A DNA stretch of 64,000 nucleotides from positions 79,205,104 to 79,269,103 of the forward strand of contig NC_034410.1 in the NCBI RefSeq assembly GCF_002078875.1, read 5' to 3'. The notes under the pieces are model-generated. The model saw only the letters and a program-made list of their open reading frames with translations, was not told the origin of the DNA and did no database searches. Positions within the stretch are counted from its first letter, which is position 1, and each line of letters begins with the position of its first letter. This document shows, in pieces, positions 48,774 through 60,590 of the stretch. The position numbers and the translations under genes are program-made. Source of the DNA: Numida meleagris (taxonomy: Eukaryota; Chordata; Aves; Galliformes; Numididae).

Positions 48774-48889
48774 GTCGCGGGTAGATGCGGCGTGCCATCC
48801 CGTTATAGCAAGCACCGCTAAGTGGATGAAGTGGGTGCTGGGGACCAGGTACCGGGATGCCAGTCCTATTTCTGTTCTGCTTTTCTTAC

Positions 48890-48945
48890 AGCCCATGCAG
48901 CCTGCTTCAGGTATCCTGGGTTTCTTCTGCTTCATGAGGAGCATC
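48890..48945 (-). CDS. Candidate small exon, alternative to the one at 47655
   Basis: 56 bases on the minus strand between AACCTTTGCAG/GATGC and GGGCT/GTAAGAAAAG, both good sites. In the frame demanded by the exon at 49629-49764 it reads, after an arginine across the junction, MLLMKQKKPRIPEAGCMG. Like the 47655 exon it takes one base in and leaves one base out. The two could be alternative or mutually exclusive exons, or one may be false. Confidence 0.3.
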
Positions 48946-49628
48946 CTGCAAAGGTTTTTTTGAGTCCTAAACAAATGCTTGATATCTTCTGACAAAAAGA
49001 TATTTCAGAGGTGATAAGCATTATCATTTCTATAATGTAACACTGAAGGATGACTCAATATTTTTACCTATGCCAGAAGGACGCAGTTGTGTCTAAATCA
49101 AATCAGACTGTAATTTTCATATAATTCATGTTTTCGTACTTTCTTTCTGTTTGTTGACATCCACAATGAGATTTACCCTGAACATTACTATAATAAAACT
49201 ATTACAGTTCATTTCTACGTTGGTGCTGTTAATATTTAATAGACAATGTGACAGGTGTCCCAGTTTATGAGGCCACAATACATTTCCTGACTGAATAAAC
49301 TATGAATGCTAAGGGGCTGAATAGTTTTTTTCCCTACGTGGGAACGTGACTATTGCTAATCGGGTGTCAGTTGTTTTGTCCAGCGTTGTCCTGGTTTAGG
49401 AAAGGACAAAATCTTCCAAACTGCCTGCCAATCCTGCTTGCTGTGTTCAGCTTCCAGCTTCTGTGTCTCAAACACCATCTCATGAGACTTCAGCTGCTTA
49501 ACTCAGAAGCCAGGAGTGCCTACCTGATCTGGAGCAAGAATGAAATGGCGCTATTTACTTCTGTCCACTTCAGAATTAATCCTTCCTAAAACAACATCAA
49601 GGAGAATGAGAAAAATGAGATGCTTTAC

Positions 49629-49764
49629 CTTTCTTCAGTTTGAAAGAGGCTGTTGGGCTGCAGAGTAAGAGCATCATCCAAGTCTGACACAAGTCGGTAG
49701 AACTCCCTGTGCTGGGATGTGATGGATAAGAGATTGCCTAATGACATAGTAGACTCAGAAGCAC
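49629..49764 (-). CDS. Probable internal coding exon, unidentified gene
   Basis: 136 bases on the minus strand between a clean acceptor (GGCTTCATTTCAG/GTGCT) and donor (GAAGAAAG/GTAAAGC). Only one frame is open, and it is open throughout, 44 codons: ASESTMSLGNLLSITSQ, HREFYRLVSDLDDALTL, QPNSLFQTEE. The composition is clearly protein-like, with a helical leucine pattern. It takes two bases to complete its first codon, exactly what the upstream exon at 51396-51470 leaves (one base, giving glycine). It ends with two bases of the next codon. This is the best single piece of coding evidence in the window. I do not recognise the family, and a protein search with this exon joined to its upstream neighbours should settle it. 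Confidence 0.65.
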
Positions 49765-51395
49765 CTGAAATGAAGCCAAGATGAGCATCTGTGCTAGAAA
49801 TTCCACCCCGTGATCACAATTCTCTTTGTTCTACCTCTTACAGAATCTGAGCTTTCAATTTAGGTTTTAATTGAAAGGCTTTTATGCTTAAGATGTTGCA
49901 TATGGTATAAGGGGAAATGGATAATCTTTGGATATTTCTCAGCTGAACACCTATGACGTACAAATATAGAGGCTGAAACTCAGTAGCAGATATTGTCCTA
50001 TGTACTCACCTCTATACCTCCCAGAACTATAGCTAAGAAAGTAATAGTAGCTTACAGTGAGTTAAACATAACATTACCCTCTTGCTTCTGTCTCTCCATA
50101 TCAATCAGAGCTCATCAACCTGATATGTTAGCCTCAGGTGCTAAAGTGTTTTAGTGAACATGTTCCTCAAGGATGAACCTTGTTGGAAGCCCTGCTTGTG
50201 AAGCTGGCAATAGCCTGAAATATCTGTGCATCATTGAGGCAAATCCAGATGTTCAACAGGCCAGCCCTATGTTGCAGTTAGCCTTTCCTTCACCTTTCCT
50301 TAACCAAATTATTTCTTATCTGCCTGTCACAATCCAGGTCATAAGTCCAATACTCTTCACCTTCCAGGGAAAAATAAAAGTACCAAAATCTCCACAAAGC
50401 TTATCAGGTCCTAGCTAAAATAGGGCCCCACAGGGAGACCAGTGAGAACTGATGGGGACTGGCCTAATGCCACCAGGAAAGGCAACATGGCTGAGCACAG
50501 AACAGTATTTTTCTTGAGGGAAGTTAAACAGTAGCAAATCTGCTGGTATCTTCACTCTCCATGTAATAGTCTTAGTAATTTGAGCGATCATCGTGAGCAA
50601 GAAGACAACTCTCAGCACCTCCATGGGTGCAGACAATGGGGCACATGTGAAAGGGAGAACAGCACTGAAAAGGGCATTTGGTTCTCAGGCAGTTCACAAA
50701 CTGACATTTCATTCTTTTGCTGATCCCTATCCAGAACACTCCAACCATGCTTTTTTTTTTCTGAGCAGGAAGTTTCTCCCTGCATCAGCAGTTCATAATC
50801 TGCCCCATCACTTTCTTTGCTTTACAGAGTCTGATGCGGTCTTGTCCATGTATCTCTCATCTGGAGCTCTGAGAAGTGAACACTGAGTTTAGTGGAGCTA
50901 TTAATTTATCTCATGATTGTGAGGAGAAGGGGAGATGGCATGCAATATCTTCTTTTAAATTCTCTGACCTCATTTCTTTTCTGTTTCTTCTCTGAATAGC
51001 TATCTTCCACCCAAAATGAAAATTAAAATAACCACAAACACTCAGCTCCTAGAATCACATAGTAAAGATAGGAGAATGTATTCTGAGCAACATCAGCTTA
51101 TAATTAAAACATTTTTCTTTTACAAAAAGTGCCTAGGCTATTCTTGTAGGATATATTATTTTTCGGAAAATGTATTTTATGCAGATTTCTTTCTTGTTGG
51201 AGAACCGAATATTTAAACACATTAAGTCTCAGCAAATCATCTTCTTTTACTACCATTTTTATCTGATGCATTTGGGACTACACAGACTGCAGTGTTCTTT
51301 CAATTAGTGGTTAAGATCATCACTACATGCAAATGTTCCTCATAAATAGCCATGGGCTCTGCTTCTGCACAGTTCTGAGCAGCTTCAGCCCTTAC
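49765..51395. other. Probable intron
   Basis: Sequence between two phase-matched candidate exons of the minus-strand gene. No other feature is recognised. The 81- to 97-codon frames here have no support. Confidence 0.4.
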
Positions 51396-51470
51396 CAGTA
51401 TAAAATGCGAGTCTGGCAATCATCCCTCTTGTCAGGATCAGAAGGACAGAAAGGGCAAAATTTCTTTTTC
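51396..51470 (-). CDS. Probable internal coding exon, unidentified gene
   Basis: 75 bases on the minus strand between acceptor TTTCAGCTGCAG/GAAAAAG and strong donor TATACTG/GTAAGGGC. In the frame shared with the exon at 49629-49764 it reads KRNFALSVLLILTRGMIARL and then AFYT. This is a hydrophobic helix-like run that could be a buried repeat helix or a short membrane-associated segment. Entry phase (two bases) and exit phase (one base) both fit its neighbours at 54818-54871 and 49629-49764. A second frame is also open, so the frame choice depends on the chain. The family is unknown. Confidence 0.55.
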
Positions 51471-54400
51471 CTGCAGCTGAAACGTTCTTGAAGATACAAG
51501 GCAGTTAGCACATTCATAATTTGAGCCACATCCATCTGAAACCACTATCCACCAATTCTTCTTTTTTCCAACTTCCAATGACTAGGCAATCAAAGTCACT
51601 AGACCATTCACCATATTAGCAGTGATGGAACACTTCAGTGGGTATTTTATGTTAGCTGGCATTTTTCCTGGCATAGCAGGACATTACTCTTATATTTGCT
51701 CTCAGTTTTCATAAGGGTAACAAGGTTATTGCACAAATCTCCTCAGCCCACCCAACACCATGGGTCAGAGCCTCTAGGTGATGTAATTCAATGCAGCCCC
51801 ACCAAAGCTATCCAGAGAAGACATGGGCAATGGCCTGGAGATAGTTCAGTGCCTCCCAAGCAGTTTCTGCCCTCCCAAACCATTTCATTCTGTCCACCTC
51901 AGCTCTTGCCCTTTCTCAACTTGTGTCTATTGTCTCCTCAGCTTCACAACTCACAAGACACAAGAAACATTTTGCCATGTTCTTTTCCCTTCTATAGCCA
52001 GCATTTCCTAATAGTCTAAGTGCCTCAAATTCTCCACAGCTGGCCTCTAGGACAGTTGCGGCTGTGGGTGCAGGGCTGGGTATATCGGCTATGGTCACGA
52101 TTTATTTTTGGGATGCAGGAGTATGCCCACATTTTAGCAGCTGTGAATGCTGGCATGTGCTTGGGACAGGAAAGGTTTACATTGTCTGGATTCCAAGGGA
52201 CTGATTTAGAGCAACTCATTTTGAGGCAGTTGGCCAGATAAAACCCATGCTGACTCCTTCCCTGCCATTTAAAAATGATATGGTCACATCTTCATCTTCC
52301 AGGCAGTTGCCCTCAAGAAAACCAGCAATTGCTCTGGGGCCTCTTTCTGTCTCGCGCCAGTCCCTAGTGGGCAAGGGACAAGGGGCGGACACTGTGGTTA
52401 TTTACTCCTCTTTCTGAGATGGAGGTCTCCCCCAGCAGTGCCAGGGCTGTCAGGCTCCCCTGCAGGGACACTGGGAATCAGAGCCGTACAGCTCAGCAGC
52501 TGAGCCTGTTGATGGAGGCATGATTTGTTGTTCATTTTCTGTAGGGTCAGCATCCCTGGACCACGGTGAGACAGCAGATGATTAATTTCCGCACTTTTTG
52601 CAATGGTGACTAGCCCACGGAGCACTCTGCCCTAACCCAAAGATAATGATGCAATGATTCAGGGAACAATTAAAATCGTGATTATCTTCTTTAACAACTT
52701 TACTAATGACAGCAACAGCAGGAGAGTTTGCCCTCTCTGAGCATGCATTTCTCAGTGACATAATACATTTCAAGCTTTAAAGCACCCTCGTGGTTGTGAG
52801 AAATGAAACAATTCAATAAATTAAACATTGCTCAAAGGGAGATAGCTGGTGAGTGCTGGCTGACACTTGGTTCATGCAAGAATAAAACAGCAGAGGTCCT
52901 GAGGCTTCGTGCAAAGCTCTGCTTTTGATTAGGTTTGCTTGTGGTGTGGTAGGAGGTACTGCAACCTGCTTAAGCTGCCTTGCAGGACTCATCTCCACCT
53001 CATCTGCTTTGGATTCACTGCATGACAAATGCTATCACCACTGCACAGCTGGCAAGAGAGACATGTCCTGAGGTCGCAACTCATGAAAAAATCTGGGTGG
53101 GACAGCATATATTTTAGAAATGCCTGATGCAAATAAATTGCTGAAGCAGTCTCTTTTTGCATAATGGTTTAATTAACAACTGCCATGCTGCTGGGTTTAT
53201 GTGATTCACCGTGCTTATCGGAGGACTGCTTTTCTGAGACAGGGAACTTCTCTTCCTGCTGTGGTTTATGGGGGTGCTTTCTCACTCATGCAAGGCCCCA
53301 CTTCTCCCTTGGCCCCTCAGCAGCACAGCGAGGCACACAGTGAGCAGCCACACTCCTGGGGAGCTCCTGAGCCACAGGGGGCTGAGGGCTTGCCTGTCTA
53401 TGGGGAAGGCTCCTTGCCCCTCCCCTGAGCAGGCAGTTTTGTAGGGATTCTTGTAAAGCAGAGTGCAAAAGCTCAACACAAAGTCTCACAGTAGCCTAAA
53501 CCCCACTTTTTATTCCTTATTTCTGTTCCATAGTTGTGGGTTACAACCAAAATCGTCTTTGTCCTGTACTGGGACTGCAAGAGAGATAGAGTGTGCCTTA
53601 ACAACTCAGCCAGAGTGGAAGATGACCCCATGTAACAGTGCTGTCCACAGAAGAGACTTTGGGCAATGCTACTATTGAGTGAAATTTCTTGAAACTAACA
53701 CGATCCTTAACATTTTTAAAGGCTGTTTGTATCCTGAGCTTTTAAGCTCTGAGGGAATTGGACCATGCTTCTATCTAAACTGTAAATAATTTGTGGCAAG
53801 AGCTGTTTTTATCACTGTGCTTCAAACAACACTCAGCATGCTGCTGGAACCAATTATATAAATAAATTATATAATATGTCTTTGGGTAACTTAAACACCA
53901 TGCTGAGCAGGCAGTGGTTTAAAGTTGAAAGGTGCCGAAGTCAAATTTGAAAACAGAGGGATATAAAACATTAGATAATTCAGGCATATTTTTAATTCTT
54001 TTTCATTTTCTGGAGCGGGTGGCAATATAGCTAGACCTTTGAGTTAAAACTTCATTGTTCTACAGAACAGATGTTTTTATATCACTTTCTCAATTGTGTT
54101 TAATATATTATATGACATGCTGTAGTCATAACACATTGTTAAAAAACTTCTGCAGATACAACATTTACTTTTGATTAAACAAGTTGTGCTGGGACTTCAG
54201 TGTGTCCCAGTGTAATTAAATATCATTATTATTCTGTTTTGGAGCAGTTAAATGAATTGCACAATGAGCTACTTGAAGAAAAATGGAGAATAGCTTTCTT
54301 TCTAAAATTTCAGATAAACAAATTTAATCAATTTAATGCTGAATGTTACATGCTGTTCAGGTTCAAAATAAATCCTATTCCCCTATGTAAGCATCATTTT

Positions 54401-54817
54401 TTGACAGTGGCTAAGCATGGGGCTCAAAATACAGATTGCAAAGTGAGGGCTAATGTGAGCTCTGAACGCATAACAGATATGTTGTACTGGACACTCCACA
54501 GATTTAAATCAATGGAGCTAGACATACTGAAGCTTTGAGCATGAAAGGCAGGATATGCGCCTGTACTATAAGGCCTAATTTATATGAAAAAAAGGAGATT
54601 AACAGCAAGATCAGCTAGTTTTGAATGAAATAATGCCACTGGAGCTGGAGAGAAACAAACATGATATTACCATGGATAAAGGAAGGGAGGCAATAGCTAT
54701 CTAGACAAAAGTTCATCAGCTGATGGGAACGGCACCACCTCTTCCTTACCATCAGTTTTCAAACACGTTGATTAAAATGTCTCTGTATAAGTGATTAAGA
54801 AAGTCAGACTCTCCTAC
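51471..54817. other. Probable intron
   Basis: About 3.3 kb between candidate exons. It contains a GC-richer patch near 52320-52460 and another near 53200-53430. I found no further convincing exon in it. Confidence 0.35.
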
Positions 54818-54871
54818 CACAATGATGTACTTCCTGTACACCTTGATTCATGATATCCAGAAGGCATTTGG
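54818..54871 (-). CDS. Candidate internal coding exon, unidentified gene
   Basis: 54 bases on the minus strand between acceptor GCCACCCAACTTAG/CCAAA and a good donor CATTGTG/GTAGGAGAG. Read with two bases to complete the first codon it gives KCLLDIMNQGVQEVHHC and leaves one G, which joins GA of the next exon to give glycine. The junction then reads VQEVHHC-G-KRNFALSVLL without a stop. It is short, and another frame is open, so confidence rests on the phase match and protein-like texture. Confidence 0.4.
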
Positions 54872-56285
54872 CTAAGTTGGGTGGCAGTTAATGACCCAGA
54901 TTGTGCCAGGACATGTCAAGGAGAAACTGTGAACTCTGGAGAAAGCATAGCTTTAGGATTATAGGAACAATCACATTAATACAGCATTTTACAATCACAC
55001 CCACGGTAAAATGGAAACTGTCTCTATTAAGGTTACCAGGTCAAAGTGTCTTTGACACGGGTAACTTGATCATTAACTTCCTAGCACAAAGTTTGAACTG
55101 CAACATGTATTATTTAGCTGCATATCATATAACCTCAATGTATCTGTGTGACGGAGTATCCTTATCTGAATTATTAACATTAGATCATAAGTAGCTGCTA
55201 AAAAAAGGTGCAGGAAAGATAAAAACAGTGCCCTAATTAAGTAGCATCCCCTCAGATTTACAGCTCCAAGGTGACAGTCATGGCTCCGCAGACCAGAGGC
55301 AAGGGTGCTTGCCAAGGCTTAGAGTAGAGTAACTGAAATACAGAGATACATTAAGGGCCTGATTCCTGAAAAAGGGAAAAGAGAAAATTTTTACTCCTGA
55401 AAGCAAGTAGAGAGCCCAGAGTATAACCAGGCTCTCCAGAGAAGGAGGGCACTGACATTATGCCTGCTCAAAGCGTAAGGCCAATTCCAGGCCAAGGTCA
55501 TACAGCAAGTAAAGTACAAGCATCGTGCTCAGCCTGGCATGAAGTTAGTGCCTGGAGATGGAAGTGGGGAGATCATTAGCTTACACCAGACAAAGAAGCG
55601 AAGGGACCTGCCTACTGCTTGGAAAGGGTGCCATCAGGTTGCTGGGAGAGGTCTGAGGAGAAGCAAGATGTGTGACAGATGGCATCAAGGAAACCTGAGC
55701 TGCATCAACAGCTCATTCGAGGAACATAAGGTCACATTCATAGTGTTTGCTGATGAATGGGTAGATTTTACTGCACATCCTGGGCAGTCTAGCCCATGCT
55801 ATTAGGAATCATAAAGTAATTTAACACATGATGAGTGTGTAACTTGATACTTACCAAGTCTGAAATCTCAGTTTCTGCAAAGAGTCACACCCTTCTGCTT
55901 AGACAAACTGTTGAATAATAAAAGTATTTGGACTTAGCATTCCGTGACATTTGAAATCAAGGTTAAATGTCAGTTCTCCAGTTCAGACAGCTAAGGCTGG
56001 CCTAGGTGAGGCCATCCGTTCCTGAGCAGGGGTAGGGCCTGCTTCTCAGAGTGAACTACTGCTTCCCAGTTGGTGGGACCAACTTAATAGGTTTTCAGGC
56101 AGACTGAAAGCTAATGCCTTCTACTTGGGTAGACACTTCTATTTTGTTTATTTCACACAAAAACCTTGAACTGCACTTTAAAATATTGGACAACATGTAA
56201 CCTTAGGAAACCACATTCCCAGTGTTCGAACATATTTTGAGGCTTTGCTAATATGATATTAAAGTATATGAGACACGCTGGCTAC
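54872..56285. other. Unannotated interval, possible intron
   Basis: No repeat recognised. A 20-base piece with an excellent donor (AGACTTG/GTAAGTATC) lies near 55855-55875 on the minus strand, but it carries a stop in the needed frame. Confidence 0.35.
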
Positions 56286-56351
56286 CATTTGGTCTGAAGG
56301 AAACAACAGATGCCAGGTAAAATAAGAATCCAGTGCTGCCAGTTGCAGGGC
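56286..56351 (-). CDS. Weak candidate exon
   Basis: 66 bases on the minus strand between a good acceptor (GGTATTTCCTCCAG/GCCCT) and a moderate donor (CAAATG/GTAGCC). All three frames are open, so openness says little. Read with two bases first it gives PATGSTGFLFYLASVVSFRP and leaves one base, which would join the exon at 54818 in frame. Read from base one it gives ALQLAALDSYFTWHLLFPSD. Confidence 0.25.
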
Positions 56352-58736
56352 CTGGAGGAAATACCAGAGATGTCAATGGAGCAGAGGACAGTGATAATTC
56401 TAGGCTATGTCTACACAGCGTGTCAAGCAAAAATAGGGAAAGTCTGATGCACCTCCTGACCCCACTCTTTGCATTTGTGCCACCAACTCTATAACTCCTC
56501 TCAGTCAGGCTTTCGGTATCCACATTGCATCAGAAACTCTGAGCTATACATTGCATTTACCTCTAGGTCAAGGAACATCAGGAGCCATGTATGAAGGATT
56601 GCTTAGACGTGTGGGCACAAGGGCTGATGGGAGAGATGGTTGTCACCAAGGCACTTAAATCGCATCCATTCTGTCTGCAGTATAGTAACAAAACATGCCT
56701 TGTCTCCCTTATGTCTTCCCTCACCCAGATGCCTGCATGCCCTTCCATTCTTCCTTACATTTACATCTGAGTACAAGCAGAGATTTGTGGGTGAACTTGG
56801 GCTGAAGTGTAACCCTAGGCCACTCCAGATAAGCAGTATTAAATGTACCCTTGGTATTCAGAGAGCATCTCCAGGGGATTCTTTCTGGCAATGTTTTGGG
56901 TGGAGAAATTGAACTTCTGGTCAGATTTTTCCCTTGGTTATGGCAAGGAGCAAGTTCCAGTGATGTCCTCCAGAAGTATGAGTGCAACAACACAGAAAAG
57001 TGAACAATTTCCCCCATCTCTAGGATTTCAAAGTGAATGGCCCTTTAGATAACTCTCCAGCTGCTGAGCTTTTACACCTCTGTTGCATTTCAGCTTCTGT
57101 TTTTAACTCTTTACTTTTCTTCTAGTTATTTCTTGCAGAAGAGGACTTCTCCAAGAGTTTGCAACTGTCCATTCTGTGAATTCTTAATTTTAGAGATATT
57201 CCTTGAACGCCTTGTGTCCCCTCCTGCACTAAAGCGAAGTTCAAATGTCTTCAGATGAATATGCTTTTTATTTCACAGGAGACAACTGAAACACAAACTC
57301 CTGCTGTCTAATTTACTTTAATGCAAGATCCACGTGAATACAAAGACCGCGGACAAAACGTTTCAGACACTAGAACAGGAAGGCTGTTCGGAACTCCTGC
57401 TTTACAGAATAAATAGCCAGAACCAGGGTAGCTATAGCAACGTGTGTATCCCCATGTCTAAGAGAAATCTAGTTCTCATCATGGATAATGCAATCTAGCA
57501 AACAAAGCAGATACCTACATAAATCTAATAAAGTTATTAAAAATAATTTAAGATTAATACAATGAGATAAAAATCCTTTCCGCGCAGCATGCAGCAGTTT
57601 TAACTCTTCAGCTTCAGCAGATAGCCAGGCTTACTACATCACCAGTGTCAGAAAAACTGTTACTTAAAAACAAACTTCAGTTGTCAGTCTGATGTTTTAT
57701 ACACAATGTATTTTTACACATGCACACACATATGCACCCATATTTCATATAGACAGTCCAAATGTGACCTACATACACAAAGCTCATGCACTTGTACATG
57801 TTCTGGAACATTTTTAAAGTCATACTCTTCCTTAATCTCTACCATAATATTGCTGGTGCCATCTACACAAGCAGTGCTGATGTAGGAGGATTCACATCCT
57901 TCAGCTCAAGAGGCAAAGGCCCTTGGATCTGCGCTGAAGAATTTCCTTCACCAGCCAGCAGCCCAGGGCTTCAGATGCATCCCCGTATGGTTCGAGTACA
58001 AGGAAGTCTATACACAGGTGGTAGCTTCCCCTTTAGAACTAATCAGCCACCTTCCTGTCAAATCCACAGCCTCCTGTTCTCCTGGAGTTGAGGACATATC
58101 TCCCAGCAAGTGGAGGATAAGTAGTTCCTTTTGTCTGAAAAGTGGTGAACAATTCCTAAAAGCACAAATTTAAATTTTATGATTTTGGCCTTTTTTCCCC
58201 CACTGTTCCTCATTCTTGGAACTCCTTCCCTCTTTTACGATCCAAGTAACCACCCATTTTCATTTAAATCGTTCCCTGAAACACGCTTTCTCTGGGAAGC
58301 CTCCGGCTACAGATGACTGGATATGGCAGAAACAGTGTTTGAATTCAGAACAAGGATTTAGTTTGAGCAAATTGTTTGGGGAATAGCCACTTTTTATACT
58401 ACACCTGATACTCTACAGAGTATTAGCATGCAAGCAAGGATTTTTTTTTTAATTCACGAGTCATTATTTCATTATTCTTCCGCTTAAAAGAGCTTCAGTC
58501 ATCCAATCACAGCACCAAGGGAAGAGAGACATATCACATCACTCAGCGTATCAACCACAGGCCTTAAACAAGGATGAACAAATAGCCACTGGGAAGAGTT
58601 TGCTAGTTTTCCTATTCTCTAGGGTGGAATTAGGTTCTGTTTACAAACAAACAAACAATGCGTTTTTAGGAAATATGTTTGCAGTCAACAGCTTAAGCAA
58701 CTCTTTTTCCAACAAAAATCTGTTGTGGAGAAATGT
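56352..58736. other. Unannotated interval
   Basis: AT-rich sequence with no recognised repeat or convincing exon. Two exon-like pieces near 56570-56640 contain stops. Confidence 0.35.
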
Positions 58737-58937
58737 TTATTGAAAAAGAGCTAGGGAAAAAAATTGTATCATTTTAAACCATCCCCTTTAGTTGAATTGT
58801 GGATGGTCTCTTCATGTTCTTCCCTAAGTTATTTTGCAGCTCCATATGAGAAGGGTTTCTTTCTGCCATAGTTACTGAGGTGGTAATATTCCTAGTAAGT
58901 TTCTCTAATGATGAAAAGGAACTTGAACTTTCTTGAA
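58737..58937 (-). CDS. Candidate terminal exon with stop and polyadenylation hexamer
   Basis: On the minus strand a strong acceptor, TGTTCTGCTTTTTGGCACAG/TTCAAG, opens a single frame (two bases, then codons): QESSSSFSSLEKLTRNITTS, VTMAERNPSHMELQNNLG, KNMKRPSTIQLKGMV and stop at 58774-58776. The other two frames stop at once. An AATAAA hexamer reads leftward at about 58737-58742, roughly 32 bases after the stop. This fits a last coding exon with a very short 3' untranslated region. The serine-rich, charged sequence is not recognised. If real, it ends a transcript before the exon at 56286, so it would be a separate gene or an alternative end. Confidence 0.35.
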
Positions 58938-60129
58938 CTGTGCCAAAAAGCAGAACACAGAAGAGTCTCAAGGGAAAGCTGGGGGCAGATCCTCCTTAGC
59001 CTCTAAACACACATTCTTCAGTGTCCCTCTGCTCACACGCATTTGCACACGTCAGAAGCTGTGCCACCACATGAGTGCATTGCACCAAAGGCCACTGAGA
59101 GAAAAGGTGACAACCTTGGAGAGGGAGCTGCCAGCAGAGCCACTGCCACCAGCTGCCTGTGTCCTGGGGGAATTCCTCCCACAGAGAAATAGCAGCGGAT
59201 TTATGGACTACATACAGGACGCTGAATAATAAAGTGGTAGGAGGAATGCCCAGTTGTCTGTGTGGGCGCAGAGTCTCATTGTCAAGTACTATAAATTCCT
59301 CCTCTGATCCTCCAAAATTGCGTCTTCAATCCAAGACATCATTAACCACAATAATCATATTGTCCCTTTGTTCTCAAGGCTCTATTATTTTTCATCTACT
59401 TTCTCACTATCTGGAGGCCCTGGAAAAAAAAAAAAAAAAAAGGCTGGATCATGCTGACTTAACTGCTCTGTGTCAAGGACTAAGTGGATGGGAACAGCCG
59501 TGTTCCCTGAGAAGAACCCAGCTGAACAAAGCTCGCTGGACCATTTGATACCATTGTTTGACATTGAATAATCAGGTAGATGCTGAAAAGTGCCATGTGG
59601 TGAGGCAGAAACATTACGTAAAACAAACCCAAGCCAAACCCAAATACTTGGGCTATCGTGAGTTGGCACTGGGAGGTCACTGTGCCTGAGCACACCATGC
59701 TGCTTTGTGTCCCTTCCCCACCAAGACCTCGAGTGCCAGCTGCTGGCAGGCTGATCCTAGCACGAGAAAGTGCTGTACTGCATCAGCCCGAACTGCAGAA
59801 AGCCAGGAAGGACAGTGACTAGATTGCCTTTCCAAATAGTATGTGTGTGTGTGCGCATGGGAAATCATGCAGGTATGAAAAACGCTATGGCAAAGCCAAA
59901 AAAACATATCCTCAGTGCAAAGTTAAGATACAGGCTGCCTATAGTATAAGTACATATACTAGGTTCTTTGCTAATTGAACCTAAAACCATCATATTCCTC
60001 ACTTAATCCTATAAGGAGAGAAAAGTTGCTATCAGTTGTGCTTGTGTAGTCTGAGCAATCTATGTGCAGCAGAGCAAAGCCTTATTAGCACATCCTGCAA
60101 TATGTTAACTGGCAGCATGAAGTCCTCAC
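58938..60129. other. Unannotated interval
   Basis: Contains a poly-A run of 18 at 59424-59441 and a (GT)n-like stretch near 59840-59855. No confirmed exon. A minus-strand run near 59240-59310 translating as FGGSEEEFIVLDNETLRP is protein-like but has poor splice sites. Confidence 0.35.
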
Positions 60130-60198
60130 CTAATATTTATAAACACTTCCTCATAAGAAACGCCAGGCACTCCAATGTTTTTAATTTTAGGAAAGCAG
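60130..60198 (-). CDS. Candidate internal coding exon
   Basis: 69 bases on the minus strand between an acceptor (CTGCTCTGGACCAG/CTGC) and a strong donor (ATATTAG/GTGAGGAC). One frame, entered with one base, is fully open: CFPKIKNIGVPGVSYEEVF then INI, leaving two bases. The other two frames stop. It looks coding, but its exit phase does not fit the next candidate exon to the left (58780-58937), so at least one unseen exon or a separate transcript is required. The family is not recognised. Confidence 0.35.
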
Positions 60199-60496
60199 CT
60201 GGTCCAGAGCAGTGTAGACAGTATTATTAGTCTCTCTCTGAGGCAGGACTGATCATGCTTTCCCATGGAGAGACCTGACAGGCGGTGTTTTGGGGCAGTT
60301 CTGGCGCCATGCAGCAGGCTGGTGCAATTCAACTGCCCAACAAAAGGGACATGACCAAGCTTTCCAACCTCCAAAATCTCGTCTCAAAAGACATTCTATA
60401 TTTTTATCTCAAAACATCATTCTGCAGTTCATAGCTGAGGGCAGAGCTTCTGACCAGTGACCTTATAACTTACAGGTACCACTCCAGCATCCTCAG

Positions 60497-60590
60497 AGAA
60501 TCATAGAATCATTAAGGTTGGAAAAGACCACTAAGATAATCTAGTCCAACCGTCTTCATCCCATCCTGCACCTGGAGGAAAGTTGTGCAG
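60497..60590 (-). mobile_element. CR1 LINE 3' end, short
   Basis: 'agaatcatagaatcattaag' then 'gttggaaaagaccactaaga' and 'atctagtccaaccgtcttc', the reverse complement of a CR1 tail. Heavily 5'-truncated. Confidence 0.85.

Noticed and set aside
54241..54300. Plus-strand LNELHNELLEEKW run after an acceptor-like site
   Set aside because: No donor follows, and the rest of the frame is AT-driven. It also lies on the strand opposite the exon series.
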